Source: CAXMST01 sp963712765 (lineage in GTDB: Bacteria > Actinomycetota > Thermoleophilia > Solirubrobacterales > 70-9). From it: a stretch of 64,000 nt of DNA. The number at the start of each line of letters is the position of its first letter. The stretch's first letter is position 1. The translations under genes and the position numbers were made by a program. Location of the stretch: NCBI GenBank assembly GCA_963712765.1, contig CAVQIX010000002.1:1-64000 (forward strand). The letters run 5' to 3'. The notes under the pieces were generated by a model, which saw only the letters and a program-made list of their open reading frames with translations, made no database searches and was not told where the DNA came from. Shown piece after piece: positions 23,688-31,557 of this stretch.

Positions 23688-24365
23688 GTGCGCGGCGTCG
23701 AGATGGCACACCCGCTTGACGCGGGCGAGAAGCTGCGTCTCGCACTGCCTCGTGGGGCGCTGTTCGAGGACTGCCTGGACACCCTCGACCGCGCCGGCTT
23801 CGACACTTCCGAACTCCGTGGCCCCTCGCGGTCGCTGATCTTCGAGCTCGACGAGCTGACCCTGATCACGATGCGGCCCTCCGACGTGCCTACCTACGTC
23901 CAGGCGGGCGCCGCGCACCTCGGGATCACCGGCAAGGACGTGCTTGCCGAGCAGCGGGAACGCGCCGTCTACGAGCTCGCCGACCTCGGCTTCGGGCGCT
24001 GCCGCATGGTGCTCGCGGCGCGTGAGGGCGACGACAGCCTCGAGCGTTCCTCCGATCGCCTTGGATTCATGCGGATCGCGACCAAGTACCGTCGCGTGGC
24101 GGAGGAGTACTTCGAGCGGACCGGGCGCCAGGTCGAGGTGATCGAGGTCAAGGGCTCGGTCGAGCTCGCGCCGCTGGTCGGGCTCGCCGACGGGATCGTC
24201 GATCTCGTCGACACAGGGCGGACGATGCGCGAGAACGGGCTCACCGAGCGCGAGCAGATCACGGTCTGCACCGCCCGGCTGATCGCCAACCGCGTTGCCC
24301 ACAAGCTCCGCGTCGATGAGATCGACGCGATGGTCGACCGGATCCGGGAAGCGGCGCAGTCGTGA
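23688..24365 (+). CDS. hisG: ATP phosphoribosyltransferase HisG, short form
   Basis: A 225-residue catalytic subunit that joins ATP and PRPP in the first step of histidine synthesis. The family features LRLALPRGALFEDCLDTL, MRPSDVPTYVQAGAAHLGITGKDVL and the PRPP loop LADGIVDLVDTGRTMRENGL are present. It lacks the C-terminal regulatory ACT-like domain of long HisG, which agrees with the adjacent hisZ. The GTG at 23688 follows the hisZ stop by 2 bases; an ATG at 23703 is an alternative. Its stop overlaps the hisD start (GTGA). Confidence 0.93.
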   Translation: MRGVEMAHPLDAGEKLRLALPRGALFEDCLDTLDRAGFDTSELRGPSRSLIFELDELTLITMRPSDVPTYVQAGAAHLGITGKDVLAEQRERAVYELADLGFGRCRMVLAAREGDDSLERSSDRLGFMRIATKYRRVAEEYFERTGRQVEVIEVKGSVELAPLVGLADGIVDLVDTGRTMRENGLTEREQITVCTARLIANRVAHKLRVDEIDAMVDRIREAAQS

Positions 24366-25642
24366 GGCTCGAGCGGCGCAGCTGGGACGGGTCCGGGCCG
24401 CGAGCGCTGGCCGCCGAGCTGCGTGCTTTCGCCCCGGCGCCGACCGCCATCGCGGCCGACGTCGGCCGGCTCGTCGAGAGCGTCCGGGTCGGCGGCGACC
24501 GCAGGGTGATCGAGCTCGGCAAGCGGCTCGACGGTGTCGGTGTCGACACCCTTCGGGTTGGGCCGGAGCGCGTCGGCGAGGCCCGGAAAGAGATCGATCC
24601 CAGCCTCCTCGGCGCGCTCGAGATTGCGGCGGCGAACATCCGCAGCGTCGCGGAGCACCAGGTGCGCTCCGAATCCGCCACCGTCCGGCTTCCCCAGGGA
24701 CACGAGGTCGAGGTCTCGGAGGTGCCCGTCGGCGCGGCCGGGATCTATGTCCCCGGCGGCCGGGCTCCCTATCCGTCGACCGCTTTGATGGGTGTGATCG
24801 CGGCGCGGGTGGCCGGCGTTGCGCGGGTGATCGTGGCGAGCCCGCCCGGACCGGCGGGCGAGCCCTCTGCGCCGGTCCTCGCCGCTTGCTCGATCGCCGG
24901 TGCAGACGAGGTGTACGCGGTCGGTGGGGCCCAGGCGATTGCCGCGATGGCGCTGGGGACCGAGTCGATCGCGCCGGTCGACGTCGTCGCCGGGCCGGGG
25001 AGCCCCTGGGTCCAGGAGGCCAAGCTCGCCGTCGCCCGCGAGTGCGGGATCGACGGCTACGCTGGACCCTCCGAGCTCGTCGTCGTCGCCGACGGTTCCG
25101 TTCCGGGCCGCTGGCTGGCCCTCGACGTTTGTGCTCAGGCCGAGCACGGGGCGGACGGGTTGCTCGTGGTGGTGGCCAGCGAGGCCGCCGCGCTGGATGA
25201 GCTCGAGCAGGCGCTCGGCGAATGCGCGGGGGGGCCGACGGTCTCCGACGCGCCGCTGGCGCTGGTCGAGGCGCCCGATCTCGAGGCGGCGATCAGGCTA
25301 TCTGAGGCGCTCGCCCCCGAGCACCTTCAGCTCTTCTGCACCGGGGCCCGGGAGCTCTCGGCGACGGTCAGGACCGCCGGGTGCGTCTTCGCCGGGCCGT
25401 TGGGAGCGACTGCCTTCGGCGACTACGCCGCCGGGTCCAATCACGTGCTCCCGACGGGCGGAGCGGGTCGCTTCAGCGGGCCGCTCGGTCCCGGCAGCTT
25501 CCGGCGCAGGATCAGCGTCGTGGAAATGACTCCGGCCGCGGCCGTCGAACTGGCTCCGGTAGTCGACGAGATCGCGCGGGCCGAGGGCTTCGAGGTACAC
25601 GGGGCATCGGCGATGGCGCGAGCAGCCAAGAGCGAGGAGTGA
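24362..25642 (+). CDS. hisD: Histidinol dehydrogenase HisD
   Basis: A 426-residue zinc enzyme that oxidises histidinol to histidine in two NAD-dependent steps. The conserved segments VPVGAAGIYVPGGRAPYPSTALM, GAQAIAAMALGTESI, VAGPGSPWVQEAKLAVARECGIDGYAGPSE, the zinc-site Gln/His stretch AQAEHGADG and LAPEHLQLFC are all visible; GSNHVLPTGGAGRFSG follows near the C-terminus. GTG 24362 overlaps the hisG stop. hisC, which usually follows hisD in Actinobacteria, is absent; hisB follows directly. Confidence 0.94.
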   Translation: MRLERRSWDGSGPRALAAELRAFAPAPTAIAADVGRLVESVRVGGDRRVIELGKRLDGVGVDTLRVGPERVGEARKEIDPSLLGALEIAAANIRSVAEHQVRSESATVRLPQGHEVEVSEVPVGAAGIYVPGGRAPYPSTALMGVIAARVAGVARVIVASPPGPAGEPSAPVLAACSIAGADEVYAVGGAQAIAAMALGTESIAPVDVVAGPGSPWVQEAKLAVARECGIDGYAGPSELVVVADGSVPGRWLALDVCAQAEHGADGLLVVVASEAAALDELEQALGECAGGPTVSDAPLALVEAPDLEAAIRLSEALAPEHLQLFCTGARELSATVRTAGCVFAGPLGATAFGDYAAGSNHVLPTGGAGRFSGPLGPGSFRRRISVVEMTPAAAVELAPVVDEIARAEGFEVHGASAMARAAKSEE

Positions 25643-25644
25643 GA

Positions 25645-26235
25645 GTGGCAAGAGAAGCCTCAATCGAGCGCAGGACGAAGGAGACGGAGATTGAGCTCAG
25701 CCTCGATCTAGACGGGGGCGCCGTCGAGGCGGCAACCGGCGTCGGATTCCTCGATCACATGCTGGAGCTGCTCGGCCGCCACGGACGCCTCGGCCTCAGG
25801 GTCCGCGCCAGCGGCGATCTCGCGACCGGCGCCCACCACACGGTCGAGGACGTCGGCATCGCTTTCGGACAGGCGCTCGACGGCGCCCTCGCCGACCGGG
25901 CCGGGATCCGGCGCTACGCCCACACCGAGGTGCCGATGGACGAGGCGCTGGCCCGCTGCTCGCTCGACATCTCGGGCCGGCCCTTTCTGCGCTTCGAATC
26001 GGATCTCCCGCCGGTCTCTATCGCGGGCTTCGATACCGAGCTCTGCGAGGAGTTCTTCCGTGCCGCGGCGACCAGCGCCAAGCTCACCCTGCACCTCTCC
26101 AATCCCTACGGATCCAACGCTCACCACATGATCGAGGCGTGCTTCAAGGCCTTCGCCCGGGCGCTGCGTGAAGCGGTCTCGGTCGACCCCGGCGAAAGCG
26201 GCGTCCCGTCGACCAAGGGGACCCTGACCGACTGA
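25645..26235 (+). CDS. hisB: Imidazoleglycerol-phosphate dehydratase HisB
   Basis: A 196-residue manganese enzyme of histidine synthesis. Both metal-binding His clusters are seen (GFLDHMLELLGRHG and GAHHTVEDVGI; later NPYGSNAHHMIEACFKAFARAL), along with the conserved DISGRPFLRF. It is the single-domain form without a histidinol-phosphatase fusion. GTG 25645 lies 2 bases after hisD and gives the expected N-terminus (ARREASIERRTKETEI-like). It ends the first half of the his cluster. Confidence 0.94.
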   Translation: MAREASIERRTKETEIELSLDLDGGAVEAATGVGFLDHMLELLGRHGRLGLRVRASGDLATGAHHTVEDVGIAFGQALDGALADRAGIRRYAHTEVPMDEALARCSLDISGRPFLRFESDLPPVSIAGFDTELCEEFFRAAATSAKLTLHLSNPYGSNAHHMIEACFKAFARALREAVSVDPGESGVPSTKGTLTD

Positions 26236-26270
26236 CCCGGGCGACCGCGACTTTTCCGCCCGTCTGGGGT

Positions 26271-26276
26271 TATCGT
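26271..26276 (+). promoter_or_regulatory. -10 box (TATCGT) of the glycosidase-like gene
   Basis: TATCGT ends 6 bases before ATG 26283, with no Shine-Dalgarno sequence. This gives the gene inserted in the his cluster its own leaderless-type promoter. Confidence 0.48.
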
Positions 26277-26282
26277 TGGTCT

Positions 26283-27416
26283 ATGCACGCCCCACCCTCA
26301 CTTCCTGCCCCTTCCCTCCCGATCCGCCGGGCGCTGGCCCTCTTCCTGGCCTCCGTGACCGCGCTGGCGCTGTTCGGCGCCGACGATGCGGCCGCGAAGA
26401 AGAAGGTCCCTAAGGCGCCGAGCGACTTCTTCGGCGTCAGCGCTGTGCGGCCGACCGCCGACGACTTCGCCGGGATGGCAAAGCTCGGGGCCGGCACCTA
26501 CAGGGTCGAGTTCGGCTGGCCTTCGATACAGGCCCGGCAGGATGGGCCCTTCAACTTCACCCAGACCGACCAGCGGGTCGCGGAAGCAGCCGCGAACGGA
26601 ATGAAGATCGTGCCGATCGTGTTCGGCACGCCGGGCTTCCTGACCGGCGACGGCGCCCGCATCTACGCGCCGACCGGGGATAACACCCAGCGCAGCGAGT
26701 GGCAGGACTTCGTCGAGGCGGTGGTCACGCGCTACCGAGATGGCGGCACCTTCTGGCAGGCCAACCCGCAGCTCGACGCTCGTCTCGCGCCCGACGATCT
26801 AATCCTCTGGAACGAGCAGAACGCGGCCCCGTTCTGGTGGCCGAAGGCGAATCCCAAGCAGTACGGCGCCTTGCTGCGGATCACGCGAGAGGCGATCGAC
26901 CGGGTCGACAAGAAGCTGAAGATCGTCACCGGCGGAATGTTCGGCTTCCCCAAGGACAAGAAGAACTCGATCAACGCGAAGCCGTACCTGAAGAAGCTCT
27001 ACAAGCAGCGGCAGGCCAAGAAGATCATCGACGGGGTATCCGTCCACCCCTACGACGGCAAGCTGAAGGGTGTCGAGAAGCAGGTCAAGCAGGCCCGCCA
27101 GGTGATGAACAAGGCCAAGGACAAGAAGGCCAAGATCATCATCGGCGAGTTCGGCTGGTCCTCCGGCGGTCCGCGCAAGAACGCGTTCGTGAAGTCGAAG
27201 AAGGGTCAGGCGAAGCTGCTCAAGCAGGCGCACAACTTCTTCCTGAAGAAGCGGAAGAGCTGGAAGATCGAATCGCTGTACTGGTTCTCCTACAACGACC
27301 ACGCCGGCGACGGCTTCTGCCTGTGGTGCCCGAAGGCCGGCCTGGTCGCCAAGAACGGCACGCTCAAGCCCTCGGGCAGGGCTTACAAGAAGCTGGTCAA
27401 GCAGAAGTCCCGATAG
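26283..27416 (+). CDS. Secreted glycoside hydrolase-like (clan A TIM barrel) protein
   Basis: A 377-residue protein with an N-terminal signal sequence (hydrophobic about residues 17-32, cleavage near ADDAAA-KK). The mature chain resembles GH5/GH39-like TIM barrels: GTYRVEFGWPSIQ, the acid/base Asn-Glu pair in LILWNEQNAAPF (Glu178) and the nucleophile candidate in IIIGEFGWSSGG (Glu289). The mature part is strongly Lys-rich, unlike its acidic neighbours, which may help it bind anionic wall polymers. It interrupts the histidine cluster between hisB and hisH and appears to have its own promoter. The substrate and exact GH family are unresolved. Confidence 0.8.
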   Translation: MHAPPSLPAPSLPIRRALALFLASVTALALFGADDAAAKKKVPKAPSDFFGVSAVRPTADDFAGMAKLGAGTYRVEFGWPSIQARQDGPFNFTQTDQRVAEAAANGMKIVPIVFGTPGFLTGDGARIYAPTGDNTQRSEWQDFVEAVVTRYRDGGTFWQANPQLDARLAPDDLILWNEQNAAPFWWPKANPKQYGALLRITREAIDRVDKKLKIVTGGMFGFPKDKKNSINAKPYLKKLYKQRQAKKIIDGVSVHPYDGKLKGVEKQVKQARQVMNKAKDKKAKIIIGEFGWSSGGPRKNAFVKSKKGQAKLLKQAHNFFLKKRKSWKIESLYWFSYNDHAGDGFCLWCPKAGLVAKNGTLKPSGRAYKKLVKQKSR

Positions 27417-27454
27417 CGGCCGGCCGCGCATGCGGTGGCCCCGGGGCGCGTCCC

Positions 27455-27460
27455 TAACAT
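27455..27460 (+). promoter_or_regulatory. -10 box (TAACAT) of hisH
   Basis: TAACAT ends 7 bases before the GTG start of hisH at 27468, in the leaderless spacing. It restarts transcription of the his genes after the inserted glycosidase gene. Confidence 0.55.
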
Positions 27461-27467
27461 CCGTTCC

Positions 27468-28100
27468 GTGGAGGCCTCGATAGGCATCGTCAACTACGGG
27501 ATGGGCAACCTGCGCTCGGTCGAGAAGGCCCTCGAGCGGGTCGGCGCCCGCCCGCTGATCAGCGCCGACGCCGATCAGCTCTCGCATTGCGACGGCCTGC
27601 TCCTGCCCGGTGTGGGTGCCTTCCCAAAGGCCATGGAGCGGATCCGCGAGCTCGAGCTCGATCGGCTGATCGGGTCTGCGGCGGCCGGCGGGACCCCGGT
27701 GCTGGGGGTCTGCCTGGGAATGCAGCTGCTGTTCGAGCGCTCGAGTGAGAACGGCGGGGCCGAGGGTCTCGGGCTGCTCGAGGGCGAGGTCGACGCGCTG
27801 CGGGCGCCGGGGATGAAGCTGCCCAACATCGGCTGGTCGCCGCTGCAGGGACTTCGGGAATCGCGCCTTGCCGAGGGAATCGCCGGCGGCGAGCCGTTCT
27901 ACTTCGTCCACAGCTTCGTCGCCCGTCCGGCCGCCGATGAGCTGATCGCCGAGGCGACCTATGGCGAGCGCTTCGCGGCCGTCGTCGGCCGAGGCAAGGT
28001 CTTCGGCGCCCAGTTCCATCCGGAGAAGTCGAGCAGCGCAGGCCTGCGGATGCTGCGCAACTTCGGTTCCATCTGTACCCCGGTTGCGGCCAGCCGATGA
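27468..28100 (+). CDS. hisH: Imidazole glycerol phosphate synthase subunit HisH
   Basis: A 210-residue class I glutamine amidotransferase. It supplies ammonia to HisF to form IGP and AICAR. The nucleophile Cys82 lies in LGVCLGMQLLFE; the His/Glu pair is in FGAQFHPEKSS; the oxyanion region is LLLPGVGAFPKAM. GTG 27468 gives the standard N-terminus (SIGIVNYGMGNLRSVEKAL). The stop overlaps hisA (ATGA). Confidence 0.93.
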   Translation: MEASIGIVNYGMGNLRSVEKALERVGARPLISADADQLSHCDGLLLPGVGAFPKAMERIRELELDRLIGSAAAGGTPVLGVCLGMQLLFERSSENGGAEGLGLLEGEVDALRAPGMKLPNIGWSPLQGLRESRLAEGIAGGEPFYFVHSFVARPAADELIAEATYGERFAAVVGRGKVFGAQFHPEKSSSAGLRMLRNFGSICTPVAASR

Positions 28101-28900
28101 GCGCGGCGACCTCGGAGCGCGAGCTGGTGCTCTACCCGGCGATCGACATCCGCGATGGGCGCGCCGTGCGGCTGCTCCGCGGCGACTACGACCGCGAGAC
28201 CACCTACGACGCCGACCCCCGTGAGGCTGCTCGTCGCTGGCTCGACGCGGGAGCCGAGATCCTGCACGTCGTCGATCTCGACGGCGCCCGGGCCGGCGCT
28301 CCCCAGAACCTGGACCTGATCGCCGGTATCGCGGCGCTCGCCGAGGTCCCCATCCAGGTCGGAGGGGGGCTTCGCGACGCCGCATCGGTGGTCAGGGTGC
28401 TCGAAGCGGGGGCCTCGCGGGCGGTGCTCGGAACCAGGGCCCAGCGCGATCCCGACTTCGTCGGCGACCTGGTCGCGGAGCTCGGCGCCGCCAAGGTCGT
28501 TGCCTCCGTTGACGGACGCGGCGGCCGGGTGACGATCGAAGGCTGGGAGGAAGAGACCGAGACGCCGGTCCCCGAGCTGATCTCGCGACTGACCGGGCTC
28601 GGGGTGCGGCGCTTTGTCTACACGCCGGTCGAGGTCGACGGCACCCTCTCCGGACCGGGCGTGGAGGGACTCGGTGAGATCGCCGACGCCTGTGCGGCCG
28701 GGGCGGGGGAGCTGATCTACTCCGGCGGTGTGGGCAAGCTCGACGATCTCAGGGCGCTGCGCGGCCTCGGGCACGCCGCGATCGGCGGCGTCATCGTTGG
28801 CCGGGCTCTCTACGAGCAGCGCTTCGGGCTCGCCGAGGCGATCGAGGTGCTCGGCCGGCGAGGACCGGATGCAAATCATCAGCGGGAGGAGCGAGCATGA
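28097..28900 (+). CDS. hisA: Phosphoribosylformimino-AICAR ribotide isomerase HisA
   Basis: A 267-residue beta/alpha barrel isomerase acting just before the HisF/HisH step. LYPAIDIRDGRAVRLLRGDY carries the first catalytic Asp. IQVGGGLRDAASV is the N-terminal phosphate site. VYTPVEVDGTLSGPGVEG is the second half, with the catalytic Asp of the VDGT stretch. IYSGGVGKLDDLRAL and IGGVIVGRALYEQRF form the C-terminal phosphate site. HisA and the bifunctional PriA are close; the VEVDGT in place of TDIDGTL does not decide between them, so possible TrpF activity remains open. Confidence 0.9.
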   Translation: MSAATSERELVLYPAIDIRDGRAVRLLRGDYDRETTYDADPREAARRWLDAGAEILHVVDLDGARAGAPQNLDLIAGIAALAEVPIQVGGGLRDAASVVRVLEAGASRAVLGTRAQRDPDFVGDLVAELGAAKVVASVDGRGGRVTIEGWEEETETPVPELISRLTGLGVRRFVYTPVEVDGTLSGPGVEGLGEIADACAAGAGELIYSGGVGKLDDLRALRGLGHAAIGGVIVGRALYEQRFGLAEAIEVLGRRGPDANHQREERA

Positions 28901-29181
28901 GTGTGCTTGGAGCGGCGGGGAGCGCCGGGATGAGATGGACGGTCTGGGCCCGCATCCTGATCGTGGCCGAGGTTGCGCTGACGATCAAGCGTCACCTGGA
29001 CCTGCTCGACTCGCCGGAGAAGCAGGACCTGCAGCGGATCGTTCGCAAGTCGAAGGGGCGGCCCTCGAACCTGACCAAGCGCGAGCGCGATCGGCTTGGC
29101 CAGATCGTCTCGAAGCTGGAGCCGGTCGATCTCGCCCGGGAGGCGGGTCAGGCGGCCGTGCCTTGGCGCCGCAAGAGCTGA
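28897..29181 (+). CDS. Small basic hypothetical protein in the his operon
   Basis: A 94-residue protein of unknown family, between hisA and hisF. The ATG overlaps the hisA stop (ATGA), which argues that it is translated with the pathway. It starts with a short hydrophobic helix (MRWTVWARILIVAEVALTI, about residues 12-30), followed by a basic region rich in Lys/Arg (IVRKSKGRPSNLTKRERDRL). It could be a peripheral or single-span membrane protein. Nothing in its sequence suggests a histidine enzyme; hisI and hisE are missing here, but this protein has none of their motifs. Confidence 0.75.
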   Translation: MSVLGAAGSAGMRWTVWARILIVAEVALTIKRHLDLLDSPEKQDLQRIVRKSKGRPSNLTKRERDRLGQIVSKLEPVDLAREAGQAAVPWRRKS

Positions 29182-29218
29182 TGCCGGCGCGACCGCGGCT
29201 GCATTCGGCGGATCGCTG

Positions 29219-30007
29219 ATGGTCCTGAAGCGGGTCATCCCCTGCCTCGACGTCGACGACGGCCGGGTGGTCAAGGGCACGAACTTCGTCGGGCTGCGCG
29301 ACGCCGGCGATCCGGTCGAGCTCGCCGCGCGCTACGACCGCGAGGGGGCGGACGAGCTCGTCTTCCTCGACATCACAGCGACTCATGAGAAGCGTGAGAC
29401 GATCGTCGCGCTGGCGCGCCGTACCGCGAACGAGGTCTTCATCCCGTTCACGATCGGCGGCGGCATCGCCTCGGTCGAGGATGCTCAGGCGGTGCTCGAT
29501 GCGGGTGCCGACAAGGTGGCCGTCAACAGCTCGGCGCTGGCCCGGCCGGAGTTGATCGGAGAGCTTTCGGAGGTCTTCGGATCGCAGTGCGTGGTCGTCG
29601 CGATCGACGCCAAGCGGCGAGAGGGTGGGGATGCGGGAGACGCCCCGGAATGGGATGTCTACGTGGCCGGTGGTCGGAGAAGGATCGACGGCGCCGAGGC
29701 GGTCGCCTGGGCGCGTGAGGCCGCCGAGCGGGGCGCGGGCGAGATCCTGCTGACGAGCATGGACCGCGACGGCACCACCGCCGGCTACGACCTCGCGCTG
29801 ACCCGAGCGGTCTCCGACGCCGTCCCGGTCCCGGTGATCGCCTCCGGCGGCGTCGGAGAGCTCTCCCATCTCGCCGAGGGGATCAACGAGGGCGGCGCTG
29901 ATGCCGTGCTCTGCGCCTCGATCTTCCACTACGGCACCTACACGATCGCCGAGGCCAAGCGGGCTCTGGCCGACGCCGGCGTCGAGGTACGCCTCGGCGG
30001 CCGCTAG
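29219..30007 (+). CDS. hisF: Imidazole glycerol phosphate synthase subunit HisF
   Basis: A 262-residue barrel enzyme that uses ammonia from HisH to close the imidazole ring. Catalytic Asp regions IPCLDVDDGRVVKGTNF (first Asp) and ILLTSMDRDGTTAGYD (second Asp) are intact. FTIGGGIASVEDAQAVL, ADKVAVNSSAL and VIASGGVGELSHLAEG form the phosphate sites. ATG 29219 was chosen because MVLKRVIPCLDV is the family N-terminus; it lies 37 bases after the small ORF. It is the last his gene in the window and is convergent with the PQQ-like gene 14 bases away. Confidence 0.94.
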   Translation: MVLKRVIPCLDVDDGRVVKGTNFVGLRDAGDPVELAARYDREGADELVFLDITATHEKRETIVALARRTANEVFIPFTIGGGIASVEDAQAVLDAGADKVAVNSSALARPELIGELSEVFGSQCVVVAIDAKRREGGDAGDAPEWDVYVAGGRRRIDGAEAVAWAREAAERGAGEILLTSMDRDGTTAGYDLALTRAVSDAVPVPVIASGGVGELSHLAEGINEGGADAVLCASIFHYGTYTIAEAKRALADAGVEVRLGGR

Positions 30008-30021
30008 CCGCCGGGCTCGCG

Positions 30022-31524
30022 CTACTTCTGCGAGCCGCCCCGCTTCTCTTTGCCCTGCTTCCTCTCGCCCCCGGACTTGGTCTTGGCGCCGCCCGTATTC
30101 GCACCGGAGGACTGCTTCGCGGAACCGCTCGACTGCTTGTTGCCGCTGCCCCCGCCGGCCCGCTTCGACCTCTGCTTCTTCAGCGCTCGGCGGATCTCGG
30201 CGGGTGGGACTATGCCTTTGGTGCCCTTCGGCTCGTTGTAGCTGTCGAGCTTGATCGGCTTGTAGGCGAGGACCTCGGAGCCACCGACGACGTAGAGACG
30301 CACGCCGTCGGAGACGGCCGGCCCGTACTGGCCCTCGTCGAACTTGAACACGCGACGGCCCGTGGTGAGGTCGAAGCCGAGCGTCGACCTGCCGCTGAAG
30401 GTCGAGACGTAGACGACGTCCCCGATCACGGTGGCGGGTCCGCTGATCATTCCGCCCGGCTCGGCGGCCCAGTTGACGTCGCCGCTCTTGGCGTCGAGTG
30501 AATAGAGCCTGGCGTCGTGGGAGCCGGCGTAGACGGAAGGGTCGGTCTTGTCGGTCTCGGCCGCGGCAACGCCCGAGTAGACGAAGTCGCCGGCCGAGTG
30601 GGTCCAGGCGATCGCCCCGGTCTGGCGGTCGAAGCTGTAGACCCGGCCGTCGACGTTGCCGACGTAGACGCGGCCGAAGGCGACCGCGGGGGTCGAGTAG
30701 AAGCGGCCGGTGCGGCCGAGTCCGGCGCCGAGGTCGGAGGTCTTCCAGACCTGCTTTCCGTCTGATGCCCGCAGTGCGTAGAACTGGCCCGCGTAGTCGC
30801 CGACGTACAGCGTGCCATCGGTGAACGCCGGCGCGGCCTTGACCTCCCCATCGAGCTTCACCTGCCAGCGCACCTTGCCGTTGCGAGGGTTGAGGGCGAA
30901 GAAGTCGCCGGACTCGGTGCCGAAGAACATCCGTTCCCCGACCACCATCGGCGAGGACTCCGAGCGCGAGGGGAGGTCGCGCTCCCACAGGACCTTGCCG
31001 TCGCGGGCGCGGAGTCCCAGGGCCTGTGGAGGGTCAAGGTTGACCGCCAGCAGCATGCCGCGCCAGAACGCCGGCGAGGAGGCGTTGAGCTTGCCGATCT
31101 TCTCCTTCCACACGACCTTGCCGGTGGCGTTGTCGAGGGTGATGAAGGTGCCCGAGTTGTCGATCAGATACATCCGACCTCGGGCCAGCACCGGTGCGAA
31201 CTCGATCAGCTCGTCCTGGTCGTACTTCCAGAGCTTGCGGAACGGCGGGCGCACCTTCTGAGCGTCGAGGAACTTCGTCCGCTCGGTGTCGTAGCCGTAG
31301 CGGGGCCACTCGACGGTCCGGTCCTTTCCCTCGGTGGGCGGCTCGCTCCCCGACGAAGTCTCGTTGACGTCAAAAGCGACATCGGGGTTGGAGATGTCAG
31401 CCGGCCGCTTGACCAGCGCAACCGCGCCCAGAACGCAGGTCAGAGCCAGGACGAGCGCAATCGCGCCGACCAGGGTCCTCTCACCGCCGGTCAAGGCGGC
31501 CCAGACTGTGCCTACCCTCTTCAT
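30022..31524 (-). CDS. Membrane-anchored PQQ-like beta-propeller protein
   Basis: A 500-residue protein. One N-terminal helix (about residues 17-38) anchors an external domain of repeated blades with the W-x-x-D/G pattern (GKVVWKEKIG, GKVLWERDLP, GKVRWQVKLD, GKQVWKTSDL, GAIAWTHSAG, GDVNWAAEPG). This is the PQQ/BamB-like propeller fold. No PQQ-binding or dehydrogenase active site is evident, so a scaffolding or wall-sensing role is more likely than enzymatic. The last 70 residues are a Gly/Ser/Lys/Arg low-complexity tail. TAGCAT 15 bases before the ATG could be its -10. It is divergent from the nucleotidyltransferase gene. Confidence 0.85.
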   Translation of the reverse strand: MKRVGTVWAALTGGERTLVGAIALVLALTCVLGAVALVKRPADISNPDVAFDVNETSSGSEPPTEGKDRTVEWPRYGYDTERTKFLDAQKVRPPFRKLWKYDQDELIEFAPVLARGRMYLIDNSGTFITLDNATGKVVWKEKIGKLNASSPAFWRGMLLAVNLDPPQALGLRARDGKVLWERDLPSRSESSPMVVGERMFFGTESGDFFALNPRNGKVRWQVKLDGEVKAAPAFTDGTLYVGDYAGQFYALRASDGKQVWKTSDLGAGLGRTGRFYSTPAVAFGRVYVGNVDGRVYSFDRQTGAIAWTHSAGDFVYSGVAAAETDKTDPSVYAGSHDARLYSLDAKSGDVNWAAEPGGMISGPATVIGDVVYVSTFSGRSTLGFDLTTGRRVFKFDEGQYGPAVSDGVRLYVVGGSEVLAYKPIKLDSYNEPKGTKGIVPPAEIRRALKKQRSKRAGGGSGNKQSSGSAKQSSGANTGGAKTKSGGERKQGKEKRGGSQK

Positions 31525-31557
31525 CTGCAGACGGCCCTCATGCTACGGCTGCAGCTA

